From assembly GCF_028551275.1 (NCBI RefSeq), contig NZ_CP117025.1, positions 3,030,001-3,094,000 of the forward strand: a stretch of 64,000 nucleotides of DNA, read 5' to 3'. Positions within the stretch are counted from its first letter, which is position 1. The number at the start of each line of letters is the position of its first letter. The notes beneath the pieces are model-generated. The model worked only from the letters and a program-made list of their open reading frames with translations, had not been told where the DNA came from and did not search any database. Source of the stretch: Sphingomonas hankookensis (GTDB lineage: Bacteria > Pseudomonadota > Alphaproteobacteria > Sphingomonadales > Sphingomonadaceae). Both the position numbers and the translations under genes were made by a program. Shown in pieces: positions 9,620 through 20,481 of this stretch.

Positions 9620-10396
9620 ATGGCCACCCATCACGCCCCCACCGGCAACGTCGCGTTGCTGATCGATGCCGACAATGCCGGCGCCGCCTATCTCGATTCC
9701 GTGCTGACGGTGCTGGCCGAGTTCGGCACGGTCAATGTCCGTCGCGCCTATGGCAATTGGGAGAAGCCTGGGCTGAAAAGCTGGAAGGCGCTGCTGATGC
9801 GCCACGGGATCGAGCCGTTCCAGCAGTTCGACATCACCAAGGGCAAGAACGCGACCGACATGCGCATGACCATCGACGCGATGGACCTGCTTTTGCGCGG
9901 CCGCATTACGGGTTTCGGGATCATGTCGTCGGACAGCGACTTCATGCCGCTGGCCCAGCGCATCCGGCAGGAAGGAGTGCCGGTTTACGGCTTCGGCACC
10001 GACCGGACGCCCGAAGGGTTTCGCGAGAGTTGCACCCGCTTCATCGACGTCGCGTCGCTGGATGTCGAGGACGTGGCGAACATGCCGCTGCCGCCGGCGA
10101 TCGGCGGCGTCGCTGCGCCGGCTGCGGCGCCTACCGCCAGGCCCGCCCCTGCCCCGGCGCGCCGCCAGCAGAAGGTCGATGCGGCGCTCGTGAAGCTGCT
10201 GTCCGATGCCTATGACGCGTCGAAGGTCGACAAGAAGGGCTTTGCCAGCCTGTCCGAAGTCGGCCAGCGCGCGGCCAACCGGTCGAGCTTCGACACGCGG
10301 AACTACGGGTTCAAGCGGCTGTCGGACCTGATCGAGAAGGTGAAGGAGTTCGAGGTGGAACGGCGCGATACGGGGGTGTTCGTCAAGCGGGTTTGA
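9620..10396 (+). CDS. NYN-domain (LabA/MARF1-like) protein with C-terminal OST-HTH
   Basis: The 258-residue protein opens with the NYN nuclease core: NVALLIDADNAGAAYLDS, a TKGKNATDMRMTIDAMDLL block and GFGIMSSDSDFMPLAQRI, which hold the conserved Asp residues of PIN-like RNases. An Ala/Pro-rich linker (about residues 158-178) leads to a C-terminal OST-HTH/LOTUS-like domain (ALVKLLSDAYDAS...GFKRLSDLIEKV). Proteins of this make-up are predicted RNA-binding endoribonucleases. It stands alone, 32 bp after the antiporter gene. Confidence 0.85.
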   Translation: MATHHAPTGNVALLIDADNAGAAYLDSVLTVLAEFGTVNVRRAYGNWEKPGLKSWKALLMRHGIEPFQQFDITKGKNATDMRMTIDAMDLLLRGRITGFGIMSSDSDFMPLAQRIRQEGVPVYGFGTDRTPEGFRESCTRFIDVASLDVEDVANMPLPPAIGGVAAPAAAPTARPAPAPARRQQKVDAALVKLLSDAYDASKVDKKGFASLSEVGQRAANRSSFDTRNYGFKRLSDLIEKVKEFEVERRDTGVFVKRV

Positions 10397-10429
10397 GGGG
10401 GACGCCTGCCTTTTCCTCACGCACTCCGT

Positions 10430-10740
10430 TTGCTTCGAGCCTGTCGAGAACCGTCCGTCGAGAAGGCGGGGCCACAATCGGGCCGTTCTCGACAGACGCT
10501 TCTCGACGAGCTCGAAGCTGCTCGAACCGAACGGGTAACAGGCGGGATTTCGCCCGCATCCGTTCGTGCTGAGTAGGGGCTGAGCGAAGTCGAAAACCCG
10601 TATCGAAGCACCGGTGGCGGTCCTTCGATACGCCACTTCGACAGGCTCAGTGGCTATTCAGGACGAACGGTGGGGAACGCGGAAAGGTCTTTTCGACGGT
10701 CGGTTCTCGACTTCGCTCGAACCTGCTCGAAGTGAATGGA
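10430..10740. repeat. Cluster of dispersed intergenic repeats
   Basis: The 368-bp gap between the NYN gene and the kinase has no gene and is almost entirely repeats. It holds an inverted partial copy (about 10431-10464), a near-perfect copy of the unit at 5-54 (10485-10534), and a head-to-head pair, cgttcgtgctgagtagg...ctgagcgaagtcgaa and cttcgacaggctcagtgg...aggacgaacgg (about 10561-10672). A further gttctcgacttcgctcgaa unit follows near 10702-10735. The units are mutually complementary and lie downstream of two converging genes, where they could fold as terminators. Confidence 0.75.
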
Positions 10741-10764
10741 TTGGAGGAGGGGATAGCAAATGCC

Positions 10765-11946
10765 CTACACCGACTCCGGCAACGGCATCACGAACGTCAC
10801 CTGCGTCCCCGGCGCCGCATTCTCGAAGCTGAGCGTCCCGCCCAGCTGCCGCGCCAGACTGCCGACCATGCGCATGCCCAGACTCGTCGGTCGCGCCGCG
10901 GTCGGATCGAAGCCGGCCGGCAGCCCCTGCCCGCGATCGACGACTTCCAGCCATAGCTGCCCATCGTCGCAGCGCGTCGCGATCCGCACCGCCCCGCCGC
11001 CCTCGCCATAGGCATATTTGATCGCGTTGGTGACCAGTTCGGTCAGCAACAGCCCGAGCGGGATCGCGGTGTCGCCGCTGACCACCAATGGCGCGATGTC
11101 GCAGTCGATCGCGTGGTCGGGCGCCTGTTCCTTCAGCTGGTCGACGATGCCGCATAGCAGCCGCTCCAGCGCAACGACGCCGACCCGATCGCCCTGCCAC
11201 AACTGGTCATGCGCCTGGCCGATGGCGACGATCCGCGCCTGCGCATCACCCAGCATCCGCTGCACCCGCGGGTCGTCATCCTCGCGCATCTGCAGGTTGA
11301 GCATGGCCGACACCATGGCGAGGCTGTTCTTGACCCGGTGCGACGCCTCGCGCGTCAGCAGTTCCTGATGCTCGATCGCGGCGCGAAGCGAGGCTTCGGC
11401 CTCCAGCCGTTCGATCGCGACGCCGATCAGGTTGGCGAAGCCCTGCATGAAGGCGAGGTCGTCTTCTTCGAACCGGCCATCCTTGCGGCTGTCGACCTCC
11501 AGCACGCCGAAGCGCTTGCCGTTCGCTTCGACCAGCACGTTGATCGCCCGCTTGACGCCGTGATCGGCCATGAAGTCCGGCGTGCGGAAGCGCTTTTCGT
11601 CGCTCAGGTGATTGGAGATCACCGCCTCGCCGGTGCGGAAGGCGAAGCCGGCGGGCGAGGCAAGGTCGTCGCCCATCTCCGCCTGCCCGACCACGCCCTC
11701 GTTCCAGCCGATGCCGGCGCGGACAATCAGCGCGCCGCCCTGGTCGTCATGATGCAGGAACTTGGCGAGCCGCGTCCGCATGCCGCGCGCGGCCAGTTCG
11801 ACCGCCGCCCGCACGATCTCGTCGATGTCGCGGCTGCGCAGCGCGATGCCGCCGAACTCGGCCAGAATACGCTGCTGGTCGAGGCGATAGCGGATCGCAT
11901 CGCCGGGATCGTCCGACCCCGCCCCATTTTCCTCGACCACCGGCAT
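10765..11946 (-). CDS. GAF-domain sensor histidine kinase, HisKA_2 type
   Basis: The 393-residue cytoplasmic kinase has an N-terminal GAF domain (about residues 20-185; ISNHLSDEKRF, VLVEANGKRFGVLEVDS), then a HisKA_2-type dimerisation box LTREASHRVKNSLAMVSAMLNLQ with the phospho-accepting histidine. The ATPase has LLLTELVTNAIKYAYGEGGG and SLGMRMVGSLARQLGG. HisKA_2/HWE-type kinases in alphaproteobacteria often feed the general stress response (PhyR-EcfG). No PhyR or EcfG is in the window, so that link is only a possibility. It starts 5 bp after the ettA stop and is probably co-transcribed with it. Confidence 0.88.
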   Translation of the reverse strand: MPVVEENGAGSDDPGDAIRYRLDQQRILAEFGGIALRSRDIDEIVRAAVELAARGMRTRLAKFLHHDDQGGALIVRAGIGWNEGVVGQAEMGDDLASPAGFAFRTGEAVISNHLSDEKRFRTPDFMADHGVKRAINVLVEANGKRFGVLEVDSRKDGRFEEDDLAFMQGFANLIGVAIERLEAEASLRAAIEHQELLTREASHRVKNSLAMVSAMLNLQMREDDDPRVQRMLGDAQARIVAIGQAHDQLWQGDRVGVVALERLLCGIVDQLKEQAPDHAIDCDIAPLVVSGDTAIPLGLLLTELVTNAIKYAYGEGGGAVRIATRCDDGQLWLEVVDRGQGLPAGFDPTAARPTSLGMRMVGSLARQLGGTLSFENAAPGTQVTFVMPLPESV

Positions 11947-11951
11947 GACGA

Positions 11952-13631
<1,680 letters not shown>

Positions 13632-14060
13632 TGCCGACGGCTCCGTTTCGAATATCGGGTGATATAAAAGGTTCTGGCGCGATGTAGCGATGGGCCGGCG
13701 AATTGGCAACGCGGGCGCCATGGACCGGGCGCGCGGGCGGTCGGCCTGATTCGACCGTCGCCGTCGTCCATTCGGCAGCGACTCGATCCGGTGGCGGCGT
13801 CGTTCCGGCGGCCCGGGCCGATCGACGGCGGCACCCTTTCGCGATTGCAGCATGACATCGCGTTTTCCGCCATTTTCGGCTCTGTTTCCTGCCAAAATGT
13901 CACTTCGTCGTAACGCTGGCACGGTCCACCATTGGTCGCAAAGCCGCAATCTTGCCACAATTGGAGATTGACGGCGGCGTACAAGGCGCTATTGCGGCTA
14001 TCTCGCGACGGCGGTGACGCCGGGATATTCGCGAAATGGAATTTTCTGGGAGTAACCCGA
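13632..14060. other. Intergenic region with divergent promoters
   Basis: No convincing gene lies in these 429 bp, which separate divergent ettA and a small lipoprotein gene. A possible sigma-70-type promoter for the lipoprotein is TTGACG (13968-13973) with TATTGC 16 bp further on, followed by a GGGAGT ribosome site before 14061. The match of the second hexamer is weak. Confidence 0.4.
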
Positions 14061-14306
14061 ATGAAGAAGATCATGCTCGTCGCCGCCGCCGCCGGCCTCC
14101 TGTCGGTTGCCGCTTGCAAGAACACCCCGACCGACAACGCTGCCGACGCCGCGTCGGACAACCTGGAAATGCTGGCGGACAACCTCGAAGCGCAGGCCGA
14201 GAACACCTCGAACGAAGCCGTCGCTGCCGACCTGATGAACGCTTCGGAAAACGCCGAAGACGCGTCGGACGCGATCGAGAACGCCGCCGAGCACAACGGC
14301 ATGTAA
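14061..14306 (+). CDS. Small repeat-rich lipoprotein
   Basis: The 81-residue protein has a lipoprotein signal (MKKIMLVAAAAGLLSVAACKN) with cysteine in SVAAC. The mature part is acidic and repeats Asn/Ala/Glu/Asp words (NAADAASDNLEMLADNLE, SENAEDASDAIENAAE), which predict an amphipathic helix or coiled coil. The ribosome site GGGAGT precedes the ATG. Similar tiny lipoproteins are frequent in sphingomonads; no function is known. A strong terminator follows. Confidence 0.8.
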   Translation: MKKIMLVAAAAGLLSVAACKNTPTDNAADAASDNLEMLADNLEAQAENTSNEAVAADLMNASENAEDASDAIENAAEHNGM

Positions 14307-14350
14307 TTCCCGTTCCCGCGTCCTCACCGACGCGGGAAGCCGGAATGAAG

Positions 14351-14384
14351 AAGGGGCGCCCCGGCAACGGTGGCGCCCCTTTTT
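14351..14384 (+). terminator. Rho-independent terminator
   Basis: An 8-bp GC stem (ggggcgcc at 14353-14360 and ggcgcccc at 14372-14379) with an 11-nt loop is followed by five T. A second hairpin (cccgcgtc/gacgcggg, about 14315-14338) sits just before it. They end the lipoprotein transcript. Confidence 0.9.
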
Positions 14385-14690
14385 CGTGGCCGATAACGGT
14401 CGTTACGCGGACAGCATCACGGTGGCGCGATTGCGGCACCTTTGCGACCTGTCGGTGAGCGAATATTGCACGCTGCGGCGCGGTAGCGTTCCGGCAGATT
14501 GCCGACAGCGCGATTGACGAGAATGTCCGGTCACGCGAACGTGCGGCGGCCACCCCTCCCGTCCGACGCCCCCTGTAAGGCCCCGCCATGATCGTGTCCG
14601 CGCCCACCGATTTTCGCGCCATCGCACTGAGCTGCCCCCTTCTGAGTGGTCCATCGACTATGACAGTCTGGATCAAGGAAGGGACGACGC

Positions 14691-14969
14691 ATGCCTGCCA
14701 AGAAGCACAAGCCTGAGGAGATCATCGGGAAGCTGCGTGAGGTCGAGATCATGCTGGGCCAGGGCGGGACGACCGCTGAGGCATGCCGGCGGATCGCGGT
14801 CAGCGAGCAGACTTACTACCGCTGGCGCAAGGAGTACGGCGGCTTGAAGACGGATCAGGCGCGTCGGATGAAAGATCTGGAGAAGGAGAACCTGCGGCTG
14901 CGGCGTGCGATCTCCGACCTGACACTGGACAAGTTGATTCTACAGGAGGCGGCGCGGGGAAACTTCTGA
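14691..14969 (+). CDS. IS3-family transposase OrfA
   Basis: The 92-residue protein has a helix-turn-helix ([24 protein letters not shown]) that binds the element ends, followed by a leucine-zipper-like helix ([27 protein letters not shown]). Its 3' end overlaps OrfB, and a GGGGAAAC run at 14956-14963 allows a -1 frameshift that would join the two into the active OrfAB transposase. Confidence 0.92.
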   Translation: MPAKKHKPEEIIGKLREVEIMLGQGGTTAEACRRIAVSEQTYYRWRKEYGGLKTDQARRMKDLEKENLRLRRAISDLTLDKLILQEAARGNF

Positions 14970-15862
14970 GCCCCGCGCGACGCCGACGCTGCATCGACCA
15001 GGTGCGAGAGGTGCTGTACGTATCCGAGCGGCGCGTGTGCCGCGTGCTGGGGCAGCACCGGTCGACACAGCGCAAGGTGCCGTGCGGGGCAGATGACGAA
15101 GAGGTGCTGACCGACGACATCGTCGCGCTGGCCAGGCAGTACGGGCGCTACGGCTACCGCCGGGTAACCGCACTGCTGCATGCGGCGGGCTGGTCGGTGA
15201 ACCATAAACGGGTGGAGCGGATCTGGCGGCGCGAAGGCCTCAAGGTGCCGCAGAAGCAACCTAAACGTGGCCGGCTATGGTTGAACGACGGCTCGTGCAT
15301 CCGGCTGCGACCGGAGTATCCGGGGCATGTGTGGGCGTATGACTTCGTCGAAGCGCGGACGCATGACGGGCGCAAGTTCCGGATACTGACCATCATCGAT
15401 GAGGCCAGCAGGGAATGCCTGGCACTGGTCGTCGCGCGCCAGCTTCGACACGAAGACGTGCTGGCAGCGCTTGCCGACCTGTTCATCGCGAGGGGTCCGC
15501 CCGCGCATATCAGATCAGATAACGGCAGCGAGTTCATCGCTACCGCGGTTCAGAAATGGCTCGGGCAGGTTGGCGTGAAGACGCTGTACATCGTGCCGGG
15601 TTCGCCGTGGGAGAATGGCTACAACGAGAGCTTCAACGGCTCGCTGCGCGATGAGCTGCTCAACGGCGAGATCTTCTACAGCCTCGCTGAAGCAAGGGTA
15701 CTGATCGAGGCGTGGCGCCGTCACTACAACACCGTCCGGCCGCACAGCAGCCTGGGCTATCGGCCGCCCGCACCACAAGCGGCGACACCGCCATTGCCGG
15801 CCTCCGGTTCCGCTTCGCTCCACCTACGACCGGCAATGGCGGCGGAGACGACAATGCACTAA
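14960..15862 (+). CDS. IS3-family transposase OrfB (rve DDE domain)
   Basis: The frame holds an HTH_21 region ([33 protein letters not shown]) and an integrase core with the DDE triad: D in [15 protein letters not shown] in [10 protein letters not shown], and E in [13 protein letters not shown]. Catalysis cuts and rejoins the element ends. No good start codon lies at the beginning, so it is probably made by -1 frameshifting from OrfA on the GGGGAAAC run; the coordinate given is the first codon after the slip. All three catalytic residues are present, so the element may be active. Confidence 0.9.
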   Translation, partial: KLLSPARRRRCIDQVREVLYVSERRVCRVLGQHRSTQRKVPCGADDEEVLTDDIVALARQYGRYGYRRVTALLHAAGWSVNHKRVERIWRREGLKVPQKQPKRGRLWLNDGSCIRLRPEYPGHVWAYDFVEARTHDGRKFRILTIIDEASRECLALVVARQLRHEDVLAALADLFIARGPPAHIRSDNGSEFIATAVQKWLGQVGVKTLYIVPGSPWENGYNESFNGSLRDELLNGEIFYSLAEARVLIEAWRRHYNTVRPHSSLGYRPPAPQAATPPLPASGSASLHLRPAMAAETTMH

Positions 15863-15960
15863 CTAATAACCCGGACCACCCGATGGGGGCTGCTCAGCCG
15901 TCCCTTCATACGGTGTGTTAGGACCGCAAAGGACAGCTTCGGATAAGAGAGGAATGACGA

Positions 15961-17853
15961 GTGGCGGGAAAGCGTCAGCACTACGTTCCAAAGTTTCTGC
16001 AGCGCGGCTTCCTGTCCGAATCGAACGGCTCAGGCGACGGCGCGGAGCGCACCTGGCTTCATCGGCAGGGTTCGCCCGCCCGCTTGGTCGGGATCGCCGA
16101 CGTCGGCGTGGAGGACTGGTTCTACTCTCGCAAGGGCATTCCCGGCGAGGTCACGCTGGACGACGCCATCACCGAGTTCGAGAAAAGCTTCAGCCGGGGC
16201 GTTAAGGAGCTGCGCCTCTCTGATCCGGGGACTGTGATCGATCCGGAACACGCCGCGCGGACGGTTACCCACCTCGTCATGCGGACGGCCCATCTGCGAA
16301 AGACCTTGTCGATCGGCGTAACAAGCCTCTTCCAAGAGATCGAGAGCCTGTTCACGGACCCTGCGCGCCTTGCGGGCATGCTCGGATTCTCTGGGCCGGC
16401 GCTGGCGTCGTCGGTCACGGAAGCGATCCAGGATTCCGCGCAGAAGCTGGTGCCGGCCGGCATCCCGGCGGCGTTCAGCGAGCGGCTCCTGACGTTCGTG
16501 ATGCGCGAGCGTGGCGATGAATTCGCCTCGCAGGTTGCGGCTGTGCTGTCGCCGCTGCTGCCAGGGCTGTCCGGCGGGCTAGGCACGATGGTGCGTGACA
16601 GCCACAACACCATGATCGCAAAGCCACTCGATGACCATGGCTGGGTGGGAATACTCGCGGGCTTCTCTTGGACCGTTGAAGCTGGAGCGGACCTCATCCT
16701 GCCGGACGCGGTCGCCCTGTCCCGGGCCGGCGATGGCAGGCTGGAAGCGCTTCTGTTCACTGGAGGAGCCGACGCAACGCTGGTCCTGCTCCCGCTATCG
16801 ACCGACCGAATGCTCGTGGGGCGCCTCAACCCCAGCGAACCGATCGATCTCTCGACATTCGGCGTCGAGGCCGCGGCGGCCTGCCAGGGCTTCTTCATCA
16901 GCGCGCGTTCGCGAGATGAGGACGGTGTCGCCGCAACGATCGGGAGTGGCCCAGCGAAGGCGATGGCCGACGGGATCGCCGAGGCGGTGGCGGATGCGGA
17001 GAGGGCGCGATCGCTGGCGCCAAGCGAGTTCGCCCCCGCATTGCCGCGCCAGTTCGAGTGGGAGCAATTCTCTTACCGGGTGACGCTGCACGATTTCGGC
17101 GACGACGTTCTCGCGAAGGAATACGCCGACGTCCTCCAGGCGGTGGTCGGAACCCTGTCCCGCGACATTCCACTGCAGGATCTGGACGGCGTCACGATCG
17201 CCGCCGACTACCCGGACGCTCTCGCCAAGCTCGACCGCGGCGACCCCGATCTCCCGCCGGTCGCAAGCGGTGCCTTGGCATACGGCGCTGGTGTCGCAAT
17301 GCCGGTCACCGTGCTGCGCGATGGGAAGCACAAGGAGCATCTGGTCGTGGCTGCGGGCGTCGCGGAAGGGTGGACCTCAAGCGACCCGGCCGTGAGGGCG
17401 ATGTGCCTCCATCTGCTGGTCAAGATGCTTGCTGGGATAGCCAGCAGCTCGCGGTTCGGCGAGGGCACTACCTTTAAGCCGGACGAAATGGGCCGCGAGC
17501 TGCATCTATCGGTGGCACGGGCCCCGTCGAAATACTGGAGCGCGAAGCATGCGGCCTACGTGTCACCTGCAGAGGGCATGGTCTACGCCGATCTGGTTAT
17601 CGACAGCTTTGAGCACGCCAAGGCTGAGATCGCCATTGCTCGGTCGCGGATGAGCGGCCCGAGCGACGTCAATGATACCTTCCTCGTGGGAATCGAGACT
17701 GTAGCTGCGGTGCTGGGCCATGCAGCCGACTGGGTCGGCCATCGGGACGGCCTGGCCGAGGGGCAGCCGTTTGACTGTGGATCGGCGTGGAAAAGGGACC
17801 CCGGTAGCGGGGTGATCGGCGTCGAAAAGGGACCCCTCATCCCGTTGGTCTAG
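15961..17853 (+). CDS. DUF4238 protein, 3' end interrupted by IS21 element
   Basis: The frame starts at GTG 15961 behind GAGAGGA and opens with the DUF4238 signature KRQHYVPKFLQRGFL, followed by a long alpha/beta protein with no recognised catalytic motif. The last 26 codons lie inside the IS21 left end (from 17776), so the native C-terminus is lost. Joining the sequence before and after the IS gives GQPFD-ILS and an immediate stop, so the original protein would have been about 607 residues and only the last three residues are replaced. The product may still work. Function of DUF4238 is unknown; it sits between two mobile elements, a position common for accessory genes. Confidence 0.8.
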   Translation: MAGKRQHYVPKFLQRGFLSESNGSGDGAERTWLHRQGSPARLVGIADVGVEDWFYSRKGIPGEVTLDDAITEFEKSFSRGVKELRLSDPGTVIDPEHAARTVTHLVMRTAHLRKTLSIGVTSLFQEIESLFTDPARLAGMLGFSGPALASSVTEAIQDSAQKLVPAGIPAAFSERLLTFVMRERGDEFASQVAAVLSPLLPGLSGGLGTMVRDSHNTMIAKPLDDHGWVGILAGFSWTVEAGADLILPDAVALSRAGDGRLEALLFTGGADATLVLLPLSTDRMLVGRLNPSEPIDLSTFGVEAAAACQGFFISARSRDEDGVAATIGSGPAKAMADGIAEAVADAERARSLAPSEFAPALPRQFEWEQFSYRVTLHDFGDDVLAKEYADVLQAVVGTLSRDIPLQDLDGVTIAADYPDALAKLDRGDPDLPPVASGALAYGAGVAMPVTVLRDGKHKEHLVVAAGVAEGWTSSDPAVRAMCLHLLVKMLAGIASSSRFGEGTTFKPDEMGRELHLSVARAPSKYWSAKHAAYVSPAEGMVYADLVIDSFEHAKAEIAIARSRMSGPSDVNDTFLVGIETVAAVLGHAADWVGHRDGLAEGQPFDCGSAWKRDPGSGVIGVEKGPLIPLV

Positions 17854-17870
17854 GCTGTTCGCTTGGCGGT

Positions 17871-19403
17871 GTGTCAGGCGGCGAGATCGGGATGCTGGTA
17901 TTGGAGACGGTGTTGAGGATCCGGCGCGAGCACGCGTCGGGGAAGGCCATCAAGGCGATAGCGCGGGACCTGCACCTGTCGCGCAAGGTGGTGCGCAAGG
18001 CGATCCGGGCGCCGGAAGCGGACATGGGGTATCGGCGGGAGGTACAGCCGCTGCCGAAGCTGGGGCCATTTCAGGCGCGACTGGATGCGTTGCTGGAGGA
18101 AGATGAGGCACGGCCGCGGCGCGAGAAGCTGCGCCTCACGCGCATCCACGACCTGCTGCTGCGCGAGGGGTTCGACGGCTCGTACGACGCGGTGCGGCGT
18201 TATGCGGCCCGCTGGCGCCGGGCGCGACGTCGCGATGTGATGAATGCGCCGGCGTTCATCCCGCTGCTGTTCCGGCCGGGCGAGGCTTACCAGTTCGACT
18301 GGAGCCACGAGGACGTGGAGATTTCGGGCAAGCCGATGCGGGTAAAGGTCGCGCATGTCCGGCTATGCGCGTCGCGGGCAATGTATGTGCGAGCCTATCC
18401 CCGCGAGACACAGGAGATGCTGTTCGACGCGCATGCGCGGGCGTTTGCCTTCTTCGGAGGTGTGCCGACGCGCGGCATCTACGACAACATGAAGACGGCG
18501 GTCACGAGCGTGTTCACGGGCAAGGAGCGTGTCTTCAACCGGCGCTTCCTGGTCATGGCCAACCATTACATGGTCGAGCCGACCGCCTGCTCGCCGGCGT
18601 CGGGCTGGGAGAAAGGTCAGGTCGAGAACCAGGTGCAAACCGCACGCGGCCGCTTCTTCCAGCCACGCCTGCGATTTACCAGCCTCGAGGAGCTGAACGG
18701 TTGGCTGGAGGCCGAGTGTCGGCGCTGGACAGAGTTGCACCAGCATCCCGAGCAGAAGGAACTGACGGTTGCTCAGGCCTGGGCTGCCGAGCGCAGCGTG
18801 CTCCAGCCTGTTGTCGCACCCTTCGACGGCTTTCATGAGAGCGAGCATGCGGTAAGCGGCACATGCCTCATCAGCTTCGACCGCAACCGCTACTCCGTTT
18901 CTGCCAGGGTGGTGCGACGTGCCGTTCAGGTCCGCGCCTATGCCGACCGCATCGTCGTGCGCTGCGACGGGGAAGTCGTCGCCGACCATCCCCGGTTTTT
19001 CGGCCGGGACCGGACCATCTACGACCCGTGGCATTATCTGCCGGTGTTGGCGACCAAGCCGGGCGCCCTGCGGAACGGCGCGCCGTTCCAGGGCTGGGAG
19101 CTGCCGCCTGCGCTGGCACGACTGCGGCGCAAGCTTGGCGTCGGTGACGATGCCGACCGGCGGTTCGTGCGGGTGCTGGCCGCGGTGCTCGACGACGGAC
19201 TCGAGGCGGTGGAAGCGGCCGTGCGCGAAGCATTGCTGGCCGGCGTCGCCAGCGACGACGTCATCGTCAACATCCTGGCCCGCCGGCGCGAACCGCCGCG
19301 ACCGCTGACTATTGTCACGCCAGAAGATCTGGCGCTGCGCCATCCGCCCCGCGCCGACTGCAACCGCTATGACAGCCTGCGAGGCCTCCATGCAGCGGCA
19401 TGA
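17871..19403 (+). CDS. istA: IS21-family transposase IstA
   Basis: The 510-residue protein has an N-terminal HTH ([26 protein letters not shown]), a DDE integrase core (D in [12 protein letters not shown] in [12 protein letters not shown] in [12 protein letters not shown]) and a C-terminal beta-barrel region ([21 protein letters not shown]). It cuts and joins the element ends with help from IstB. The GTG at 17871 is the longest start; an in-frame ATG at 17892 ([14 protein letters not shown]) is the more common family start. Confidence 0.94.
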   Translation: MSGGEIGMLVLETVLRIRREHASGKAIKAIARDLHLSRKVVRKAIRAPEADMGYRREVQPLPKLGPFQARLDALLEEDEARPRREKLRLTRIHDLLLREGFDGSYDAVRRYAARWRRARRRDVMNAPAFIPLLFRPGEAYQFDWSHEDVEISGKPMRVKVAHVRLCASRAMYVRAYPRETQEMLFDAHARAFAFFGGVPTRGIYDNMKTAVTSVFTGKERVFNRRFLVMANHYMVEPTACSPASGWEKGQVENQVQTARGRFFQPRLRFTSLEELNGWLEAECRRWTELHQHPEQKELTVAQAWAAERSVLQPVVAPFDGFHESEHAVSGTCLISFDRNRYSVSARVVRRAVQVRAYADRIVVRCDGEVVADHPRFFGRDRTIYDPWHYLPVLATKPGALRNGAPFQGWELPPALARLRRKLGVGDDADRRFVRVLAAVLDDGLEAVEAAVREALLAGVASDDVIVNILARRREPPRPLTIVTPEDLALRHPPRADCNRYDSLRGLHAAA

Positions 19404-20118
19404 GATGATGACGGCCATGACCGAGTTGGGGCTGAAGGGCATGGCTGGCGCTTTCGACGAGGCGGTCACTACCGGTCTCCAGCGCAAGCGCACGACCATG
19501 GAGGTCCTGACCGACCTGCTGCGTGCCGAGGCGACGCACCGCCATGCAGCCTCGGTCCGTTACCGGATGTCGGCCGCCAGGTTGCCCGCGGTGAAGGACC
19601 TCGACGCCTTCGTCTTCGGCGACACTCCCATCAACGAGGGACTGGTGCGCTCGCTGTACAGCGGCTCGTTTCTTCCGGGCCGACGCAACGTCGTGCTGGT
19701 CGGTGGAACGGGTACCGGCAAGACGCATCTCGCCACCGCCATCACCGCCAATGTGGTACGAGCCGGCGCCCGCGGACGCTACTTCAACACAGTGGACCTG
19801 GTGAACCGACTCGAGGAGGAAACGCGCCTTGGCAAGGCCGGCACGCTGGCGGCCCAGCTCTCGCGCCTCGACCTCGTGGTGCTCGACGAGCTTGGCTACC
19901 TGCCGTTTGCACGCTCGGGCGGTCAAATGCTCTTCCACCTCGTCAGCAAGCTCTACGAGCAGACCTCCGTCATCGTCACCACGAACCTCGCCTTTGGCGA
20001 GTGGCCGACCGTCTTTGGCGACCCCAAGATGACCACCGCACTGCTCGACCGTATTACCCACCATTGCGACATCGTCGAAACCGGCAACGACAGCTGGCGC
20101 TTCAAACATCGAAGCTGA
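19390..20118 (+). CDS. istB: IS21-family helper ATPase IstB
   Basis: The 242-residue AAA+ protein has Walker [17 protein letters not shown], Walker [15 protein letters not shown] and a sensor-like [17 protein letters not shown] segment, all typical of IstB/DnaC-like ATPases. It assembles on target DNA and recruits IstA. The ATG at 19390 overlaps the istA stop by 14 bases, which fits translational coupling; the open frame extends upstream only inside istA. Confidence 0.95.
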   Translation: MQRHEMMTAMTELGLKGMAGAFDEAVTTGLQRKRTTMEVLTDLLRAEATHRHAASVRYRMSAARLPAVKDLDAFVFGDTPINEGLVRSLYSGSFLPGRRNVVLVGGTGTGKTHLATAITANVVRAGARGRYFNTVDLVNRLEEETRLGKAGTLAAQLSRLDLVVLDELGYLPFARSGGQMLFHLVSKLYEQTSVIVTTNLAFGEWPTVFGDPKMTTALLDRITHHCDIVETGNDSWRFKHRS

Positions 20119-20427
20119 CGCCCAGGACCACCGGCAGAGAACGCTTCGCGCTGGTTGCGCCTCCGGTCGGGCTACGCCCGCCCTACGCCGCAACCAGCGC
20201 GAACGGTGCACCCGTCATACCCGTAACGCTGCTCGACGAAGGGGGTCCCTTTTGGACGCCGATAGGGGGTCCTTTTTGGACGCCGATTGACAATCCTGTC
20301 CTAGCAGCGAGGCCCAGTGACCCGGCAGTCGGCTGGGTTCGGGCATAGCCGGCCGCTGGATGCGGATGGGCGGAAAGGCAGGGCCGACCGAGTAGGGGCA
20401 GTAGCCGACCACGGCATACATAGAACC

Positions 20428-20470
20428 TTGACCAGGACGGCCTCGGTTCTATGTATCTCATTTGAGATAC
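20428..20470 (+). promoter_or_regulatory. Promoter and palindromic operator of the toxin-antitoxin pair
   Basis: A good sigma-70-type promoter, TTGACC (20428-20433) and TATGTA (20450-20455) with a 16-bp spacer, lies just upstream of the antitoxin. An 18-bp perfect palindrome, gtatctca-tt-tgagatac (20453-20470), overlaps the -10 box and reaches close to the ribosome site. A second inverted repeat (tacatagaacc at 20417-20427 and ggttctatgta at 20445-20455) surrounds the promoter. This is the layout expected for autorepression by the antitoxin/toxin complex. Confidence 0.75.
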
Positions 20471-20481
20471 AGGAGTCGGCG

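Larger units (their letters stand above)
14627..15897 (+). mobile_element. IS3-family insertion sequence (IS407-like)
   Basis: The element carries two overlapping reading frames and imperfect terminal inverted repeats: CTGAGCTGCCCCC...GTGGTCC at the left (14627-14652) and GGACCACCC...GGGGGCTGCTCAG at the right (15873-15897). The flanking bases (catcgca on the left, ccgtccc on the right) do not form the 3-4-bp target duplication expected of this family. It may therefore be the product of recombination between copies, or an adjacent deletion. The left flank is ordinary intergenic DNA downstream of the lipoprotein terminator. Confidence 0.9.
17776..20292 (+). mobile_element. IS21-family insertion sequence
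   Basis: The element has istA-istB with overlapping stop and start. The ends are inverted repeats: TGTGGATCGGCGTGG at the left and, in reverse complement, TGTCAATCGGCGTCC at the right. As is usual for IS21, each end carries a second internal copy of the motif (ATCGGCGTCGAAAAGGGACCC near 17815; the right-hand copy near 20245-20264). An extra hairpin (cgcgctggttgcg...cgcaaccagcgcg, about 20147-20203) follows istB. No 4-8-bp target duplication is seen. It is inserted at the very end of the DUF4238 gene. Confidence 0.93.
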
